From assembly GCA_022825195.1 (NCBI GenBank), contig JAJDYL010000208.1:1-32171 (forward strand): 32,171 nucleotides of DNA, in the 5' to 3' direction. Made by a program: the position numbers and the translations under genes. This document shows, in pieces, positions 23,601-31,213 of this stretch (positions are counted from its first letter, which is position 1; the number at the start of each line of letters is the position of its first letter). This stretch comes from Alphaproteobacteria bacterium (GTDB lineage: Bacteria > Pseudomonadota > Alphaproteobacteria > Bin95). The notes below the pieces were generated by a model. The model did no database searches, was not told the origin of the DNA, and saw nothing but the letters and a program-made list of their open reading frames with translations.

Positions 23601-25566
23601 TTCGCTCCCGCGCCTCCGGACCGAGCTCCAGCCACGCCTCGGCCGCCTTCTCCGCCAGCTCCTCGTAAGGAACCTCATGCACGCTGCCGCCCAGCAGTTC
23701 CACCGCCTCGCCCGGATCGCCCGCCAGAACCGCGTTCACCGCCTTGCGCAGGTTCGGGTTCCGCTGCCGGCGGATGTCGTTCATGACCGCCGTCGTCATG
23801 CCCGCCTGCTGCAACAGCCGGAACGGCTGGCCCGCCTCCACCGCGCGAAGCTGGCTCCGGTCGCCCACCAGCACCAGCCGCGCGATGTCGAGCGCGCGCG
23901 CATGGTGCAGCAGGAACCGCATCTGGTCGGTCGAGACCATCGACGCCTCGTCCAGCACCAGCACCCCGCCCCCGAGCCGCTCCTTCAGCCCCTCGATGCC
24001 GGGACCGGAATCATCCACGGACCCGCAGCGCGCGAGGAACCATTGCAGCGTGCGCGTATGCATCCCCGTCTCGCGCGCCAGCGTCGTCGCCGCCGCCGAG
24101 GACGGCGCCAGGCCCAGCATGGGACGCCCGCCCGCCAGCGCCCGCAGATGGGCCAGCATCGCGGTCTTGCCGGTCCCGGCCCGGCCCTGGACCCCCACGA
24201 TCCGGTCCTCCGCCAGCAGGACCGTACGCACCGCCCCGACCTGGTCCTCCGTAAGGCCGGCGCCCGCCAGATACGCCTCGACGGCCTCCCGCCCGCAAAG
24301 CGCCTCGCCCGTGCCCATGCCCTCCCTCATCATGGCGATCAGGGCGCGTTCCGCCTTCAGCGCCCGGTCGGTGACATAGGCCCGGTCTGCGCGCCTCAGG
24401 TTCGCCTCGACCAGGTGCGCGTCCCGGACCAGCATGCCGATCGCCTCGCGCACCGCCTCGATCGAATGCCGCCCCGGCGAATGCTGGAGCGCCAGCGCCT
24501 CCAGATCGCCCGCCGCGAACACCGACTGGCGCTCCTCCAGTTGCCGCACCGACCGCCAGGCGATCTTCAGCGCCGTCGGCACCGGCGGCAGCACCGTCCG
24601 GCCCCGCGAGCGCCGGGCGCTCGGAACCTCCCGGAACTCCGCCGCGCGCCCGGCCCAGATCTCGCGCAGCATGCCGTGCAGCGGCTCCGCCTTGGGCTTG
24701 CGGGTCGCCAGCGCCGCGATCTGCGCCTCCGCCTCGCCGCGCTCCCAGCCCTTCTCGTCGATCCAGGCCAGAATCTGCTTTCTTCTGGTCGAGAACGCGT
24801 CCCGCAACGCCTTGTCGTAGCCCGCGATCTCGAAGCTCTGCAGGCGTCCCGCCATCGCCGGCACGACCGAATAGCCCCGTTCGATCAGGCGGCGCGACAG
24901 CTCGTTACGGTAGAAGGCCCCGATCAGCCGCGCGTTCCTGTGCAGCAGGGTCGGCTCGATGCTCTTCCACCGGCCCTCCGCATCCCGCGTCATGTTGGCC
25001 ACCACCGCATGGGTGTGCAGCTGCGGGTCGAGGTCGCGGCTCGCCACATGCCGGAACAGCGCCGCCGCAAGCCCGTATCCCTTCACGCGCGGACGGCGCC
25101 CGGTCTCCGGGTCCCAGCCCCGCGTCTCCAGCATCGTCTCCTCGATCCAGTCGAGGCTCGCTCTTACCGCCTCGTCATGGCAGCGCAGGACCGACCGGTC
25201 GCCGCGCGGATGCCTCTGCCTCGGCAGCAGCGCCGCGAGCGACACCGACTTCGGCGCCGAGAAGGTGATGTCGAAACCCGGACGGTGCTCGTGCCTGCCG
25301 TCGCGTTTGCGCCCCAGCCGGATGCCGGTCCCGGGTACGTGGCCCTGGAGGAGCCTCTCGAACGCGCCCGCCGCGACCTTCCGGCCCGGCGCGAGCCCCA
25401 GCGCGGCCGCCGCCAGCCCGTACCACGCGCTCGCCTGGCGGTGCTCCTCCGCCTTCGCGCGCGCCGCCTCCCGGTCGCCGCCGGCCGTCACATAGTAGCC
25501 GCCCTCCTCACGGAAATACTCCGCCGTCGACGAAGACGACGTCAGATTGCGGACACGCGCGACCAT
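20626..25566 (-). CDS. MobF-family conjugative relaxase-helicase (TrwC/TraI-like), very long
   Basis: A protein of about 1646 residues. The N-terminal 300 residues are a TrwC-type relaxase, with candidate nicking tyrosines Y17, Y24 and Y25, the FDITFSAPKSVSLA block at about 98-111, and the metal-binding His triad (H173 in LFRHVASRD; HTH at 184-186). It nicks the transfer origin and stays bound to the strand. A TraI-like SF1 helicase follows, with Walker A GRAGTGKT (461-468), Walker B VLVLDEASM, VLVGDRSQLRAVE, HGAQGSTADGV and YVEISRARD. The last 700 residues are an Ala/Glu/Arg-rich helical extension, making it much longer than TrwC (about 970). ATG 25566 (MVARVRNLTSSS) fits the family start better than ATG 25587. 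No clear ribosome site is seen. Confidence 0.93.
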   Translation of the reverse strand: MVARVRNLTSSSSTAEYFREEGGYYVTAGGDREAARAKAEEHRQASAWYGLAAAALGLAPGRKVAAGAFERLLQGHVPGTGIRLGRKRDGRHEHRPGFDITFSAPKSVSLAALLPRQRHPRGDRSVLRCHDEAVRASLDWIEETMLETRGWDPETGRRPRVKGYGLAAALFRHVASRDLDPQLHTHAVVANMTRDAEGRWKSIEPTLLHRNARLIGAFYRNELSRRLIERGYSVVPAMAGRLQSFEIAGYDKALRDAFSTRRKQILAWIDEKGWERGEAEAQIAALATRKPKAEPLHGMLREIWAGRAAEFREVPSARRSRGRTVLPPVPTALKIAWRSVRQLEERQSVFAAGDLEALALQHSPGRHSIEAVREAIGMLVRDAHLVEANLRRADRAYVTDRALKAERALIAMMREGMGTGEALCGREAVEAYLAGAGLTEDQVGAVRTVLLAEDRIVGVQGRAGTGKTAMLAHLRALAGGRPMLGLAPSSAAATTLARETGMHTRTLQWFLARCGSVDDSGPGIEGLKERLGGGVLVLDEASMVSTDQMRFLLHHARALDIARLVLVGDRSQLRAVEAGQPFRLLQQAGMTTAVMNDIRRQRNPNLRKAVNAVLAGDPGEAVELLGGSVHEVPYEELAEKAAEAWLELGPEARERTLLVAPTHELRAGINAAVREALAAEGVLRGRALRIERLVNLGMTRAEKADARNYREGDTVLFNQDMVNFRVKRDDALTVTGTEEDRVVLMHPDGKPRHVAPQQKYYRYRLEVYEAREIEIRAGDRIRWTRNDKARNLVNGGRAEVLAITRDRVRFALDDGRTMSLRHDDPQLRHIDHAWSSTVHGAQGSTADGVIAVLDSGHGSLTDQSTFYVEISRARDSAVVLTDNREQLVEVLEAHTGERATALEAVGEEIGPEALRRLLPEKGPVWTPREEWTRLEAKAREQGTVPFLAEGYGALVARTEKLANWPNLPAAVREVVNGILAYDRACREGDALAREFLGLLDAHEERRRALEDRAAAEGAAIAVLEDWAGWRAMAERLVANGRLVLEELGVRAGEAGARIAGYLDRFDALLLLDDTVPLFEALHREVLERAASAGTIPFYAEGHDELLELARALARQEIVPPPVMDAAALVIAEAEACEARRAEVEGFFEDARGHERDWRALAEERRRLGGRGRDMPLSDLPGYAGLSERARTLRRTGDAISEDEAAYGPWLDEVRDGRKRLALELERLKKHDPLDRFVEVMKQLDKTRSDAEARGVLPFHDAAHGAAVAEAAELEKNRELEEAARRRLRAELDEHAARAAEWARIEALDREMRWLADQDERLAERAGRQRLPETLLARWPARLERSERFAEAARSALDDGSLTGHWDSRPEARDAIDGGFRAAERRHRLPEIEEGRIAGMVRAETARLRDSRIDHSFARRWRGGEALVAGDRLRLRRWRGAEHSEAVVRSSGWTGGRNPRDMVQLEWLAAGRGHEVQEAVEAIPARMLTGMNVRLAAWSHAGLREAALARERSQRSDAFPVECLHDDLAVGDLLSWTELVDPALAEGRPLDRAEPMEAVRFEGELVRRTAEEKRLEDRCTVNVTWRSDGRPCGERRLSLAALTGRGCWRTLWQQDSRRRSSLRVQTLELRMSRRLLLDPGLHLSMKP

Positions 25567-25644
25567 GGAGCAGGATAATAGAACCATTGTGCAGGAAACG
25601 ACCCCGAGGGAGGCGGGCTGACGAAACTTCTAGCGGCCCAGAGC

Positions 25645-25934
25645 ATGGCTGGAGGACATTCCGAGAGGGAAGTAGTCGGCAACTGTCGCCGTTATCAAGT
25701 CGGACCCAAAGACATCACGCTGAATAGCTTGCGAGTGACATCACGCTGATCGGAAAGGGACTTACAGCGTTCGGCTACAAGAATTTGTTGGAAAACGGAA
25801 AGCTTGACCTGCTGCTCTTCAATCCGTATCACCGCTGGATGGTAACCGGGCTAGAATTAAGTCCGGGTATTCCAGCACCAAAGGATGAATCCTCCACATC
25901 GATGCAACCTAAGTCAAGGATATATGTCCGATGA
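25645..25934 (+). pseudogene. small gene upstream of the membrane protein, frameshifted by a probable 26-bp duplication
   Basis: From ATG 25645 one frame reads MAGGHSEREVVGNCRRYQVG then PKDITLNS and stops at 25747-25749. A second frame opens at 25728 and reads DITLIGKGLTAFGYKNLLEN, then GKLDLLLFNPYHRWMVTGLE, ending at a TGA that overlaps the ATG of the membrane protein (ATGA, 25931-25934). A 13-bp direct repeat (GACATCACGCTGA) marks the switch. Removing one 26-bp unit joins the frames into a sensible 87-residue protein with DITLIGKG at the seam. The ATGA overlap implies that this was the first gene of a two-gene operon. It has no recognised domain. As it stands it is broken, unless the downstream part is translated from one of its TTG codons. 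Confidence 0.5.
25711..25749 (+). repeat. 13-bp direct repeat, 26 bases apart
   Basis: GACATCACGCTGA occurs exactly at 25711-25723 and again at 25737-25749. Because 26 is not a multiple of three, the extra unit shifts the reading frame of the small gene around it. Confidence 0.85.
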
Positions 25935-26908
25935 GTAAAAGCCCCAAGTTCTTGAAGTATAAGATATTTCTGCCAATGGTTACAGCTCTGATTATGATAA
26001 TATTCTTTGCCATAGCAACGAAAATAATTGTTGAACAGATTTCTCCCCTCCAAATTTGTTGTGATCAAAATTCAGATAAATCAAAATATCTAAACCATAG
26101 TGTCTATTTTTTGTTTCCGATATCCATAGCACTATTTTTCATACAATTATTTGTGATTTTGGTAGCTTTGGTCACAGTACGAAATCGGACAACATCTGCA
26201 GATATTAACGTTACCTTTTGTGAATACCTATACGTTGTCTTGTCGTTTTCTGTTTTATCATTTGCCGTTTACTGCTATATTACTGAGTTTAATGTTGAAA
26301 CTTTTGGCTTTGAATCTAGCATCTTCAGTGAGATATTAAATCGGATTCCTTGCGAAAATCGCAATGATTTATTTCGTACAGCAGAATGCATAAAGATGAT
26401 TCTAGAGCTAATGGCAATTCTTGCAATTACCTCGCTATTTGGAGCAACATGTTCTTTAGTTCCAGTGTCTGCCTGGAGCAAAAGATATAAAAACTGGTAT
26501 TTTGACGAAAAACAAATAGTAAATTGGATCAAGTGGTTGAATAATTATTTTTACATCGCAGTTGCATATCTTCTTTTCGGTGGAGCATTTCAAGTAGCAT
26601 ATGTTCGATGGCTAGTATCGAATATGTCAGGAAATAATCCAGTCAATCAATTGGGAATTGTATTCTTTAACACTTCGCTTTATGTGTTTTTGCTCATCAT
26701 GATACTTTTGCCAAGTGTATTTCGAATTATGAGGGCTATTTCGTTGCTCGAAGAACAAGAAACTAAGGGAATGAGTGAAGCCTATAGAAGATCATGGAGA
26801 TTGCGAAATGGATTTCCAAATATCGACTTTGCAAATAGCATGAAATATACGCTAGGCATCTTTTCACCATTTATGGTGCCAATTCTGTCTTTGATATTTG
26901 AAGCTTAG
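25931..26908 (+). CDS. AT-rich polytopic membrane protein of unknown function
   Basis: A 325-residue inner-membrane protein with six or seven hydrophobic helices, at about 10-35, 58-83, 95-117, 152-178, 205-225, 243-268 and 305-323. Soluble loops lie between helices 3 and 4 (NRIPCENRNDLFRTAE) and after helix 6 (RRSWRLRNGFPNIDF). No transporter, enzyme or channel motif is recognised. Its codons are strongly AT-rich, unlike the flanking relaxase and integrase genes, so it is a foreign cargo gene. It overlaps the small broken gene by ATGA, indicating that the two were translated as a pair. Such two-gene AT-rich cargo in mobile elements is sometimes defence-related or an immunity function, but nothing here shows that. 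Confidence 0.75.
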   Translation: MSKSPKFLKYKIFLPMVTALIMIIFFAIATKIIVEQISPLQICCDQNSDKSKYLNHSVYFLFPISIALFFIQLFVILVALVTVRNRTTSADINVTFCEYLYVVLSFSVLSFAVYCYITEFNVETFGFESSIFSEILNRIPCENRNDLFRTAECIKMILELMAILAITSLFGATCSLVPVSAWSKRYKNWYFDEKQIVNWIKWLNNYFYIAVAYLLFGGAFQVAYVRWLVSNMSGNNPVNQLGIVFFNTSLYVFLLIMILLPSVFRIMRAISLLEEQETKGMSEAYRRSWRLRNGFPNIDFANSMKYTLGIFSPFMVPILSLIFEA

Positions 26909-26912
26909 AACT

Positions 26913-27345
26913 CTAAGATTGCGACTCAAAACTCGTCAAATGTTTATAATGCCTTACCAAGCGTCTGATTGTGAGTAGGATATAGACGATGTTGGTCCAG
27001 TCTGGGCTCGAAGCGATGGACTTCTCCCGGCCTTTTGCCACCGGTAGCGCCCGAGCCATATGGAGTGCGTACGACGGCCAATCGGTGGGGTAGTGTTTTG
27101 AAGGCGCTGATTGCATTGGGTCATCTGACGATTTGGCGTGTTCAGCTTCGGATCCTGTCGAGGACGCCGCGAAGTCACGGCCTGGCATTGGCTCCATCGG
27201 CGAACAGGTGGCGCAGCCAGACGCAGGCGTGGCATATGGATTTTGGCACGGCCGTCGCACAGTCGCGGTTCTTGATATGGCCAGCATGAACGGCGAGGCC
27301 GAGGAGCGTGGGCGCATAGGTTCTGACCGTTGCCGCCAGTCCGAT
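26913..27345 (-). pseudogene. IS5-family transposase remnant
   Basis: Pieces of an IS5-type DDE transposase are spread over two or three minus-strand frames. One frame gives LLGLAVHAGHIKNRDCATAV then VWLRHLFADGAN, matching the usual GLLLAVxVHPAxxxDRDGA and WLRHxFADGGYAG (with the second catalytic Asp). Another frame gives GREKSIASSPDWTNIVYI then IRRLVRHY, matching the family C-terminus (KDWEKSIASAxAWxxIAxIRxLxRRLARY). Frameshifts and missing blocks rule out function. No terminal inverted repeats were identified. The 200 bases to its right show nothing. Confidence 0.65.
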
Positions 27346-27546
27346 AGTTGCCTGGAGCGCTTCCGTCATTTCCCATGGGTGAGGGGTATAGGAGGATTCT
27401 GGTAATTTGCAGTAAATTACTCTGTCAGCCATATTGGCTTTCTGCTCGGCCCTGGGCACACTTGACATGTTATCGCGGGCCGTGGATATTCGGCCCTACT
27501 GACCAAGTTGCCATCCAATGGATGGCAGAGATGCAAAGGGGCAACT

Positions 27547-27762
27547 ATGATTACTGTCAATTGCCTGAATGTTGATGTGGGAACCTGGATAAAGCCAACT
27601 AGAGACAATTCTGGATTAAGTCTCTCTGTACGGGATCGATCCGAGAATTCCATGATCGGGGCTACACTCAAATGCCTTCATCACTCACTGCAATATGAAC
27701 AATTCATACCATGGGTTGCCCATACGATAATGCGTAAACTCGATGAAAGCACAGTGTCATGA
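27547..27762 (+). CDS. 71-residue hypothetical protein, first gene of the DUF1353 operon
   Basis: A small soluble protein beginning MITVNCLNVDVGTWIKPTRD and ending in IPWVAHTIMRKLDESTVS. AAAGGGG lies about 7 nt before the ATG, a strong ribosome site. Its stop overlaps the start of the DUF1353 gene (ATGA), so the two are coupled. No motif is recognised. An ATG at 27508 would add 13 residues but has no comparable ribosome site. Confidence 0.6.
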   Translation: MITVNCLNVDVGTWIKPTRDNSGLSLSVRDRSENSMIGATLKCLHHSLQYEQFIPWVAHTIMRKLDESTVS

Positions 27763-28565
27763 TCGGAAGAGCGATTATCCGCTCGGCAGTCATCTTGTTG
27801 ATCGCCGGCCTTGTTCTGTTGACCATCCGGAATTGGGGTCAAGTGCTGTGCGTATTTGAATATATCCAGAGCGCGAGTAACTTGTATATCCAGAACGGGG
27901 GTAACTTGGTCAAGTCTCTGGTCGTTATTCTTGCAGCTCTTGCTATGCTTGTATGCTGCTGGTTGAAAGTGTTGAAGCAAAGGGAGTACACCCGCAGCTA
28001 TGGACAGAAGTGTTCGCCGCTGGAGGCACCATATCCAGCCCCAGGTTGGAAATGCATTACTGGATTCCGGTTCAAGACCGATCTGTGCCTGACACGTCTG
28101 CAGGAGCGGGACCCTCGTTTTAAATCGGAAAAGCAATATCTTGTCGCCAAAGATTATATTATACGTGTTGAATTGGATGGCAGCACGGTACAGGTCATAA
28201 CAGTTCCGCGGGGAACGGTGACCGACCTTGCTTCCGTGCCTAGGATCTTCCGCTGGTATGTGGGCCGCGTCGGACGGCACCTGGAAGCCTCCATCGTTCA
28301 TGACTGGCTCTACGTTGCGTGGCAGGAGCACAGGCTTCCTCCCACAGACAACATGCGACTGTTTTCAGACAGGATAATGCTCGCGGGTATGCAGGCATCA
28401 GGTATGGGCTGCAAAGCCTACGCCATCTATTGGGCCATCCGGGCTTTCGGTACCTGCGTCTTCTATGGGCGAAATCCGAAACCTTATATTCTGGAGAAGC
28501 ACAAAATGCCCGATTGCTGCTGTCATGAGCCGATGAAGGTCTCGTCGGACTGGATTGGGCCTTGA
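27759..28565 (+). CDS. DUF1353 domain protein with N-terminal membrane helices
   Basis: A 268-residue protein. Two membrane helices (about 8-24 and 50-68) are followed by a DUF1353 domain at about 110-235. Family marks are VPRGTVTDLASVPRIFRW (the TDLASVP signature), RHLEASIVHDWLYV with the conserved His-Asp, and a helix-rich tail around MLAGMQASGMGCKAYAIYWAIRAFG. DUF1353 proteins are common in phages and prophages; their activity is not established, and the conserved H/D residues suggest a metal-dependent or hydrolase-like site. The final 30 residues carry several Cys (CCCHEP). It is translationally coupled to the 71-residue gene. The fusion to membrane helices is less common than stand-alone DUF1353, and its function here is unknown. 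The 219 bases after it show nothing. Confidence 0.82.
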   Translation: MIGRAIIRSAVILLIAGLVLLTIRNWGQVLCVFEYIQSASNLYIQNGGNLVKSLVVILAALAMLVCCWLKVLKQREYTRSYGQKCSPLEAPYPAPGWKCITGFRFKTDLCLTRLQERDPRFKSEKQYLVAKDYIIRVELDGSTVQVITVPRGTVTDLASVPRIFRWYVGRVGRHLEASIVHDWLYVAWQEHRLPPTDNMRLFSDRIMLAGMQASGMGCKAYAIYWAIRAFGTCVFYGRNPKPYILEKHKMPDCCCHEPMKVSSDWIGP

Positions 28566-28784
28566 ATGGTCTTGCAGTCGGCAGCTTTCGGGCGCAACTG
28601 AGCTTCTTTGCCGAAAACACATTGCACGAATACTGACATGCGTGCGGCTTCGTCACGCCGACGGCAGAAATCGACCACAGGAGGCAGGCTCTATCAAGGA
28701 GACGACTTCTGGTGCGGCTGCGAATCTCGCGACGCTCCGCATGCGGGCAACCTCTTCTTCCACAGACGCAAAGGCAGTCCCGTG

Positions 28785-29972
28785 TCAGGGGTCGTTCCCG
28801 TCGCCAACCGGTCCGCCAGCCAGGGCCTTGGCGATAATCGCCCCGACACGTGCAGCAGCGGCCTCGACCTCATGATCCCCGACATGGGTGTATCTGAGCG
28901 TCATGGTCGGCTGCGCATGCCCCAGCATCCGGGAGACGGTAGGGAGCGGGACGCCCCTCGCAACGGCTTGACTCGCCACCGTGTGGCGCAGGTCATGCAG
29001 GCGCACATCCTCGATCCCCGCCTCCCGCCTTGCCCGGTACCAGAGACCGAGATTGCGGGACTGCGGCCTTGCCGGGTTCCGTGGGGAGGGAAAGACGAAG
29101 GTGCTTCCCGTTCGCGGCTGGCGGGCAATGACGGCCTGTGCCGCCTCGCTCAGCCAGACCGTGCGCGGTCCCGTCTTGGCTTCTGCCAATCTGAGCATAT
29201 CGCCGTCGACCTCCGACGATCTGAGCGTCAGGATTTCGCTCTTGCGGCAGCCGGTCAGCAGAAGCAAGCGGATGATGTCGGCCTGCGGCCGGCGCGAGGG
29301 CCGATCCGAGACCAGCCGGTCCAGGGTCCGGTGGAGCCGGCCGATCTCTTCGGCGGACAGGAACCGGGTCATCTTCCGGCCCGGGTTCGGGCGCATACTT
29401 CCGGCCGGGTCGTGTGGAATGTGACCGGCGGCGACGGCCGCCGTCATGATCTGGCGGAGCAGGGTGAGCGCAATATTGGCAGCGCCCGGCGTCTTACGGC
29501 TCATGGCGTCAAACCAGCGCTCGATCACAGGCCTGTCGATTCGGTCGAGCCGAAGCGCCCCGAAAGCGGGCAGAAGCCGCGTCCGGATCATACGGTCCAC
29601 ACGCTCGCCCCAGCCTTGGCTGCAGTGGCCCCGGCGTGCCGGCAGCCAGTCCTCCATGACGAAATCCCGGAAGAGCGGAACGGCGGCCCGGCCGGCAGGG
29701 TCTTTGGAGCAAAGCGGATGCGAGCCATCGAGCAGGGCCCGGCATGCGGTCCGGGCTTCCTTCACCGTCATCAGCGCGGCCGAACCGATGGTCGTCCGCA
29801 CCATCCTGCCGTTCACGGTCCCGTGCCACACGAAACTGCGGTGCCTGGAAGGGCGGACCCGTACGCCCAGACCGGCAACGCGAATGTCCCGGACGATGTA
29901 TTCGGTACTGCCGGGACGCAGTTTCCTGACAACGGCGTCCGTCAGGCGGACCTTCCTTGCCTTGCCCGTCAT
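28785..29972 (-). CDS. tyrosine integrase, second of a tandem pair
   Basis: A 395-residue phage-type tyrosine recombinase. The N-terminal arm-binding region (about 1-75) has VAGLGVRVRPS. A SAM-like core-binding domain lies at about 95-185. The catalytic domain carries all residues: Arg in LLTGCRKSEIL (R243), Lys in AEAKTGPRTVW (K266), H-x-x-R in HDLRHTVAS (H326, R329), His in MLGHAQPTM (H352), and the nucleophile in TLRYTHV (Y361). Its ATG overlaps the stop of the preceding integrase (ATGA), so both are made from one message. Two different integrases in tandem are known from bipartite integration modules. It reads inward from the element's right edge. Confidence 0.94.
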   Translation of the reverse strand: MTGKARKVRLTDAVVRKLRPGSTEYIVRDIRVAGLGVRVRPSRHRSFVWHGTVNGRMVRTTIGSAALMTVKEARTACRALLDGSHPLCSKDPAGRAAVPLFRDFVMEDWLPARRGHCSQGWGERVDRMIRTRLLPAFGALRLDRIDRPVIERWFDAMSRKTPGAANIALTLLRQIMTAAVAAGHIPHDPAGSMRPNPGRKMTRFLSAEEIGRLHRTLDRLVSDRPSRRPQADIIRLLLLTGCRKSEILTLRSSEVDGDMLRLAEAKTGPRTVWLSEAAQAVIARQPRTGSTFVFPSPRNPARPQSRNLGLWYRARREAGIEDVRLHDLRHTVASQAVARGVPLPTVSRMLGHAQPTMTLRYTHVGDHEVEAAAARVGAIIAKALAGGPVGDGNDP

Positions 29973-31096
29973 GACTGCACCCCCGAGAGCAGCGGCGCCA
30001 GCGCCTCGACCGTCTCCCTGACTGTCGTGTCCGAGAGATGCGCGTATTTCAGCGTGGTGGCCGCATTGTCATGACCCAGCAACCGGCCCACTGTGCGGAT
30101 CGTCTCGCCGCTCGACAGCGCCATACTGGCATAGCTGTGGCGAGTGTCATGCAGGCGCAAGTCCTCAAGGCCCGCCTCGGCGCGCAGCTGTATCCAGAAG
30201 GCGTCCAGCCAACACCACGGCGTGCGCTGGCCTGCGATGGGGAACACGAAGCGAGACGAACGCGGCAGCCCGTCGAGGACCTCCCGCGCCGCCTCGCAAA
30301 GCCAGACCGTACGGGGACCGGTCTTCGAATCGGCCAGATAGAGCCTGCCGTCGCGGTAGAAACGCCATTCCAGCGTGACGATCTCCGACTTCCGGCAGCC
30401 GGTCAGCAGAAGCAGGCGGAGCGCCGCAACCCGGAAGGGCTGCCGGGCCTCGTGCTGCTCCAGCGCCATGCCGAGGCGGCGATATTCCTCCGGCAACAGG
30501 AACCGCTCCGACCGCCTCTGCCGGTAGCGCCGGATGTCCTTGCAGGGATTGCCGTCATCGGGACGATACCCCCAGGCTTCGGCCTGCTGCATGATGACGG
30601 ACAGGATCGGCGCCGAACGGTTCGCCGCCGCCGGCACCGCATGAAGCGAGCGGAACCAGCGCTGCACCTCCTCGCGGTCGATCTCGGCGACAGGCCGGCC
30701 CGCGAAGAAGGGCAGGATCTGGTTTTGGAGATAGCGGCGGTTGACGGCGAGCGTGCGCGGCTTCCAGCGCCTGCCGTAGCGGGTAAAGACCTCTTCGGCG
30801 ACGGTCTCGAACAGGGCATTGCCGGACAGGTCTGCTTCGATGTCCCTGTCGTCGCGGAGAGCGGCCAGCATGGACCGGGCGCGGGCGCGCGCGTCGGCCT
30901 CTGTCATGACTGCCGCATCGCCGACGATCTTCCAGACCCGGTGGCCCCGGTGCTGGCTGTGGATGAAGTATCGCTTCTTGCCCGAGGGCATGATGCGGAC
31001 GCCGTATCCCTTCAGTTCGGCATCCCGGACATTGCGGACGGTCTTGCGGGGCCGGAGGGTATCGACCCGGCCCTGGGTGAGGCGGATGGCTGCCAC
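29969..31096 (-). CDS. tyrosine integrase, first of a tandem pair
   Basis: A tyrosine recombinase of about 375 residues, clearly related to but distinct from its partner. The catalytic set is complete: LLTGCRKSEIVTL (R235), ADSKTGPRTVW (Lys), HDTRHSYAS (H316, R319), LLGHDNAATTLKYAHL (H342, Y351). The arm-type region (about 1-55) contains LKGYGVRIMPSGKKRY. The start is uncertain: GTG 31096 gives a typical AAIRLTQ opening with GGGGA about 10 nt upstream, while a TTG at 31132 is in frame but lies within a palindrome. It is followed by the second integrase with a 4-nt overlap. Its upstream DNA carries repeated motifs and the probable attachment junction, as expected when an integrase gene sits at one end of an integrated element. 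Confidence 0.93.
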   Translation of the reverse strand: MAAIRLTQGRVDTLRPRKTVRNVRDAELKGYGVRIMPSGKKRYFIHSQHRGHRVWKIVGDAAVMTEADARARARSMLAALRDDRDIEADLSGNALFETVAEEVFTRYGRRWKPRTLAVNRRYLQNQILPFFAGRPVAEIDREEVQRWFRSLHAVPAAANRSAPILSVIMQQAEAWGYRPDDGNPCKDIRRYRQRRSERFLLPEEYRRLGMALEQHEARQPFRVAALRLLLLTGCRKSEIVTLEWRFYRDGRLYLADSKTGPRTVWLCEAAREVLDGLPRSSRFVFPIAGQRTPWCWLDAFWIQLRAEAGLEDLRLHDTRHSYASMALSSGETIRTVGRLLGHDNAATTLKYAHLSDTTVRETVEALAPLLSGVQS

Positions 31097-31113
31097 GATT
31101 GCGGTTCCCCGAT

Positions 31114-31162
31114 CGGTTGCACGTGTGTGCAAAACCGGGTCCGATCACGCGCCCGGTTGCAC
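31114..31162. repeat. CGGTTGCAC repeats and palindrome upstream of integrases (candidate arm sites/operator)
   Basis: CGGTTGCAC occurs at 31114-31122 and again at 31154-31162, exactly 40 bases apart. The first copy forms a perfect inverted repeat, TTGCAC-GTGT-GTGCAA (31117-31132). Its position, about 20 bases before the integrase start and ahead of the probable element end, fits integrase arm-type binding sites or autoregulation. Confidence 0.55.
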
Positions 31163-31200
31163 CGGAAACCGTAAAATTCCACAATCATGTCAGATGGTTA

Positions 31201-31213
31201 GCACCGCAGGTGC
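31201..31213. repeat. short palindrome at the IS66 junction
   Basis: GCACC-GCA-GGTGC is an inverted repeat with 5-bp arms exactly where IS66 transposase similarity begins. It could be part of a core recombination site with integrase contacts on both arms. It is short, so chance is possible. Confidence 0.35.

Noticed and set aside
21685..25578. 1297-codon plus-strand frame
   Set aside because: Antisense to the relaxase gene; its length reflects high GC, and the product is repetitive Arg/Pro/Leu/Gln sequence.
28608..30074. 488-codon plus-strand frame
   Set aside because: Mostly antisense to the second integrase; no domain is recognised and there is no good start.
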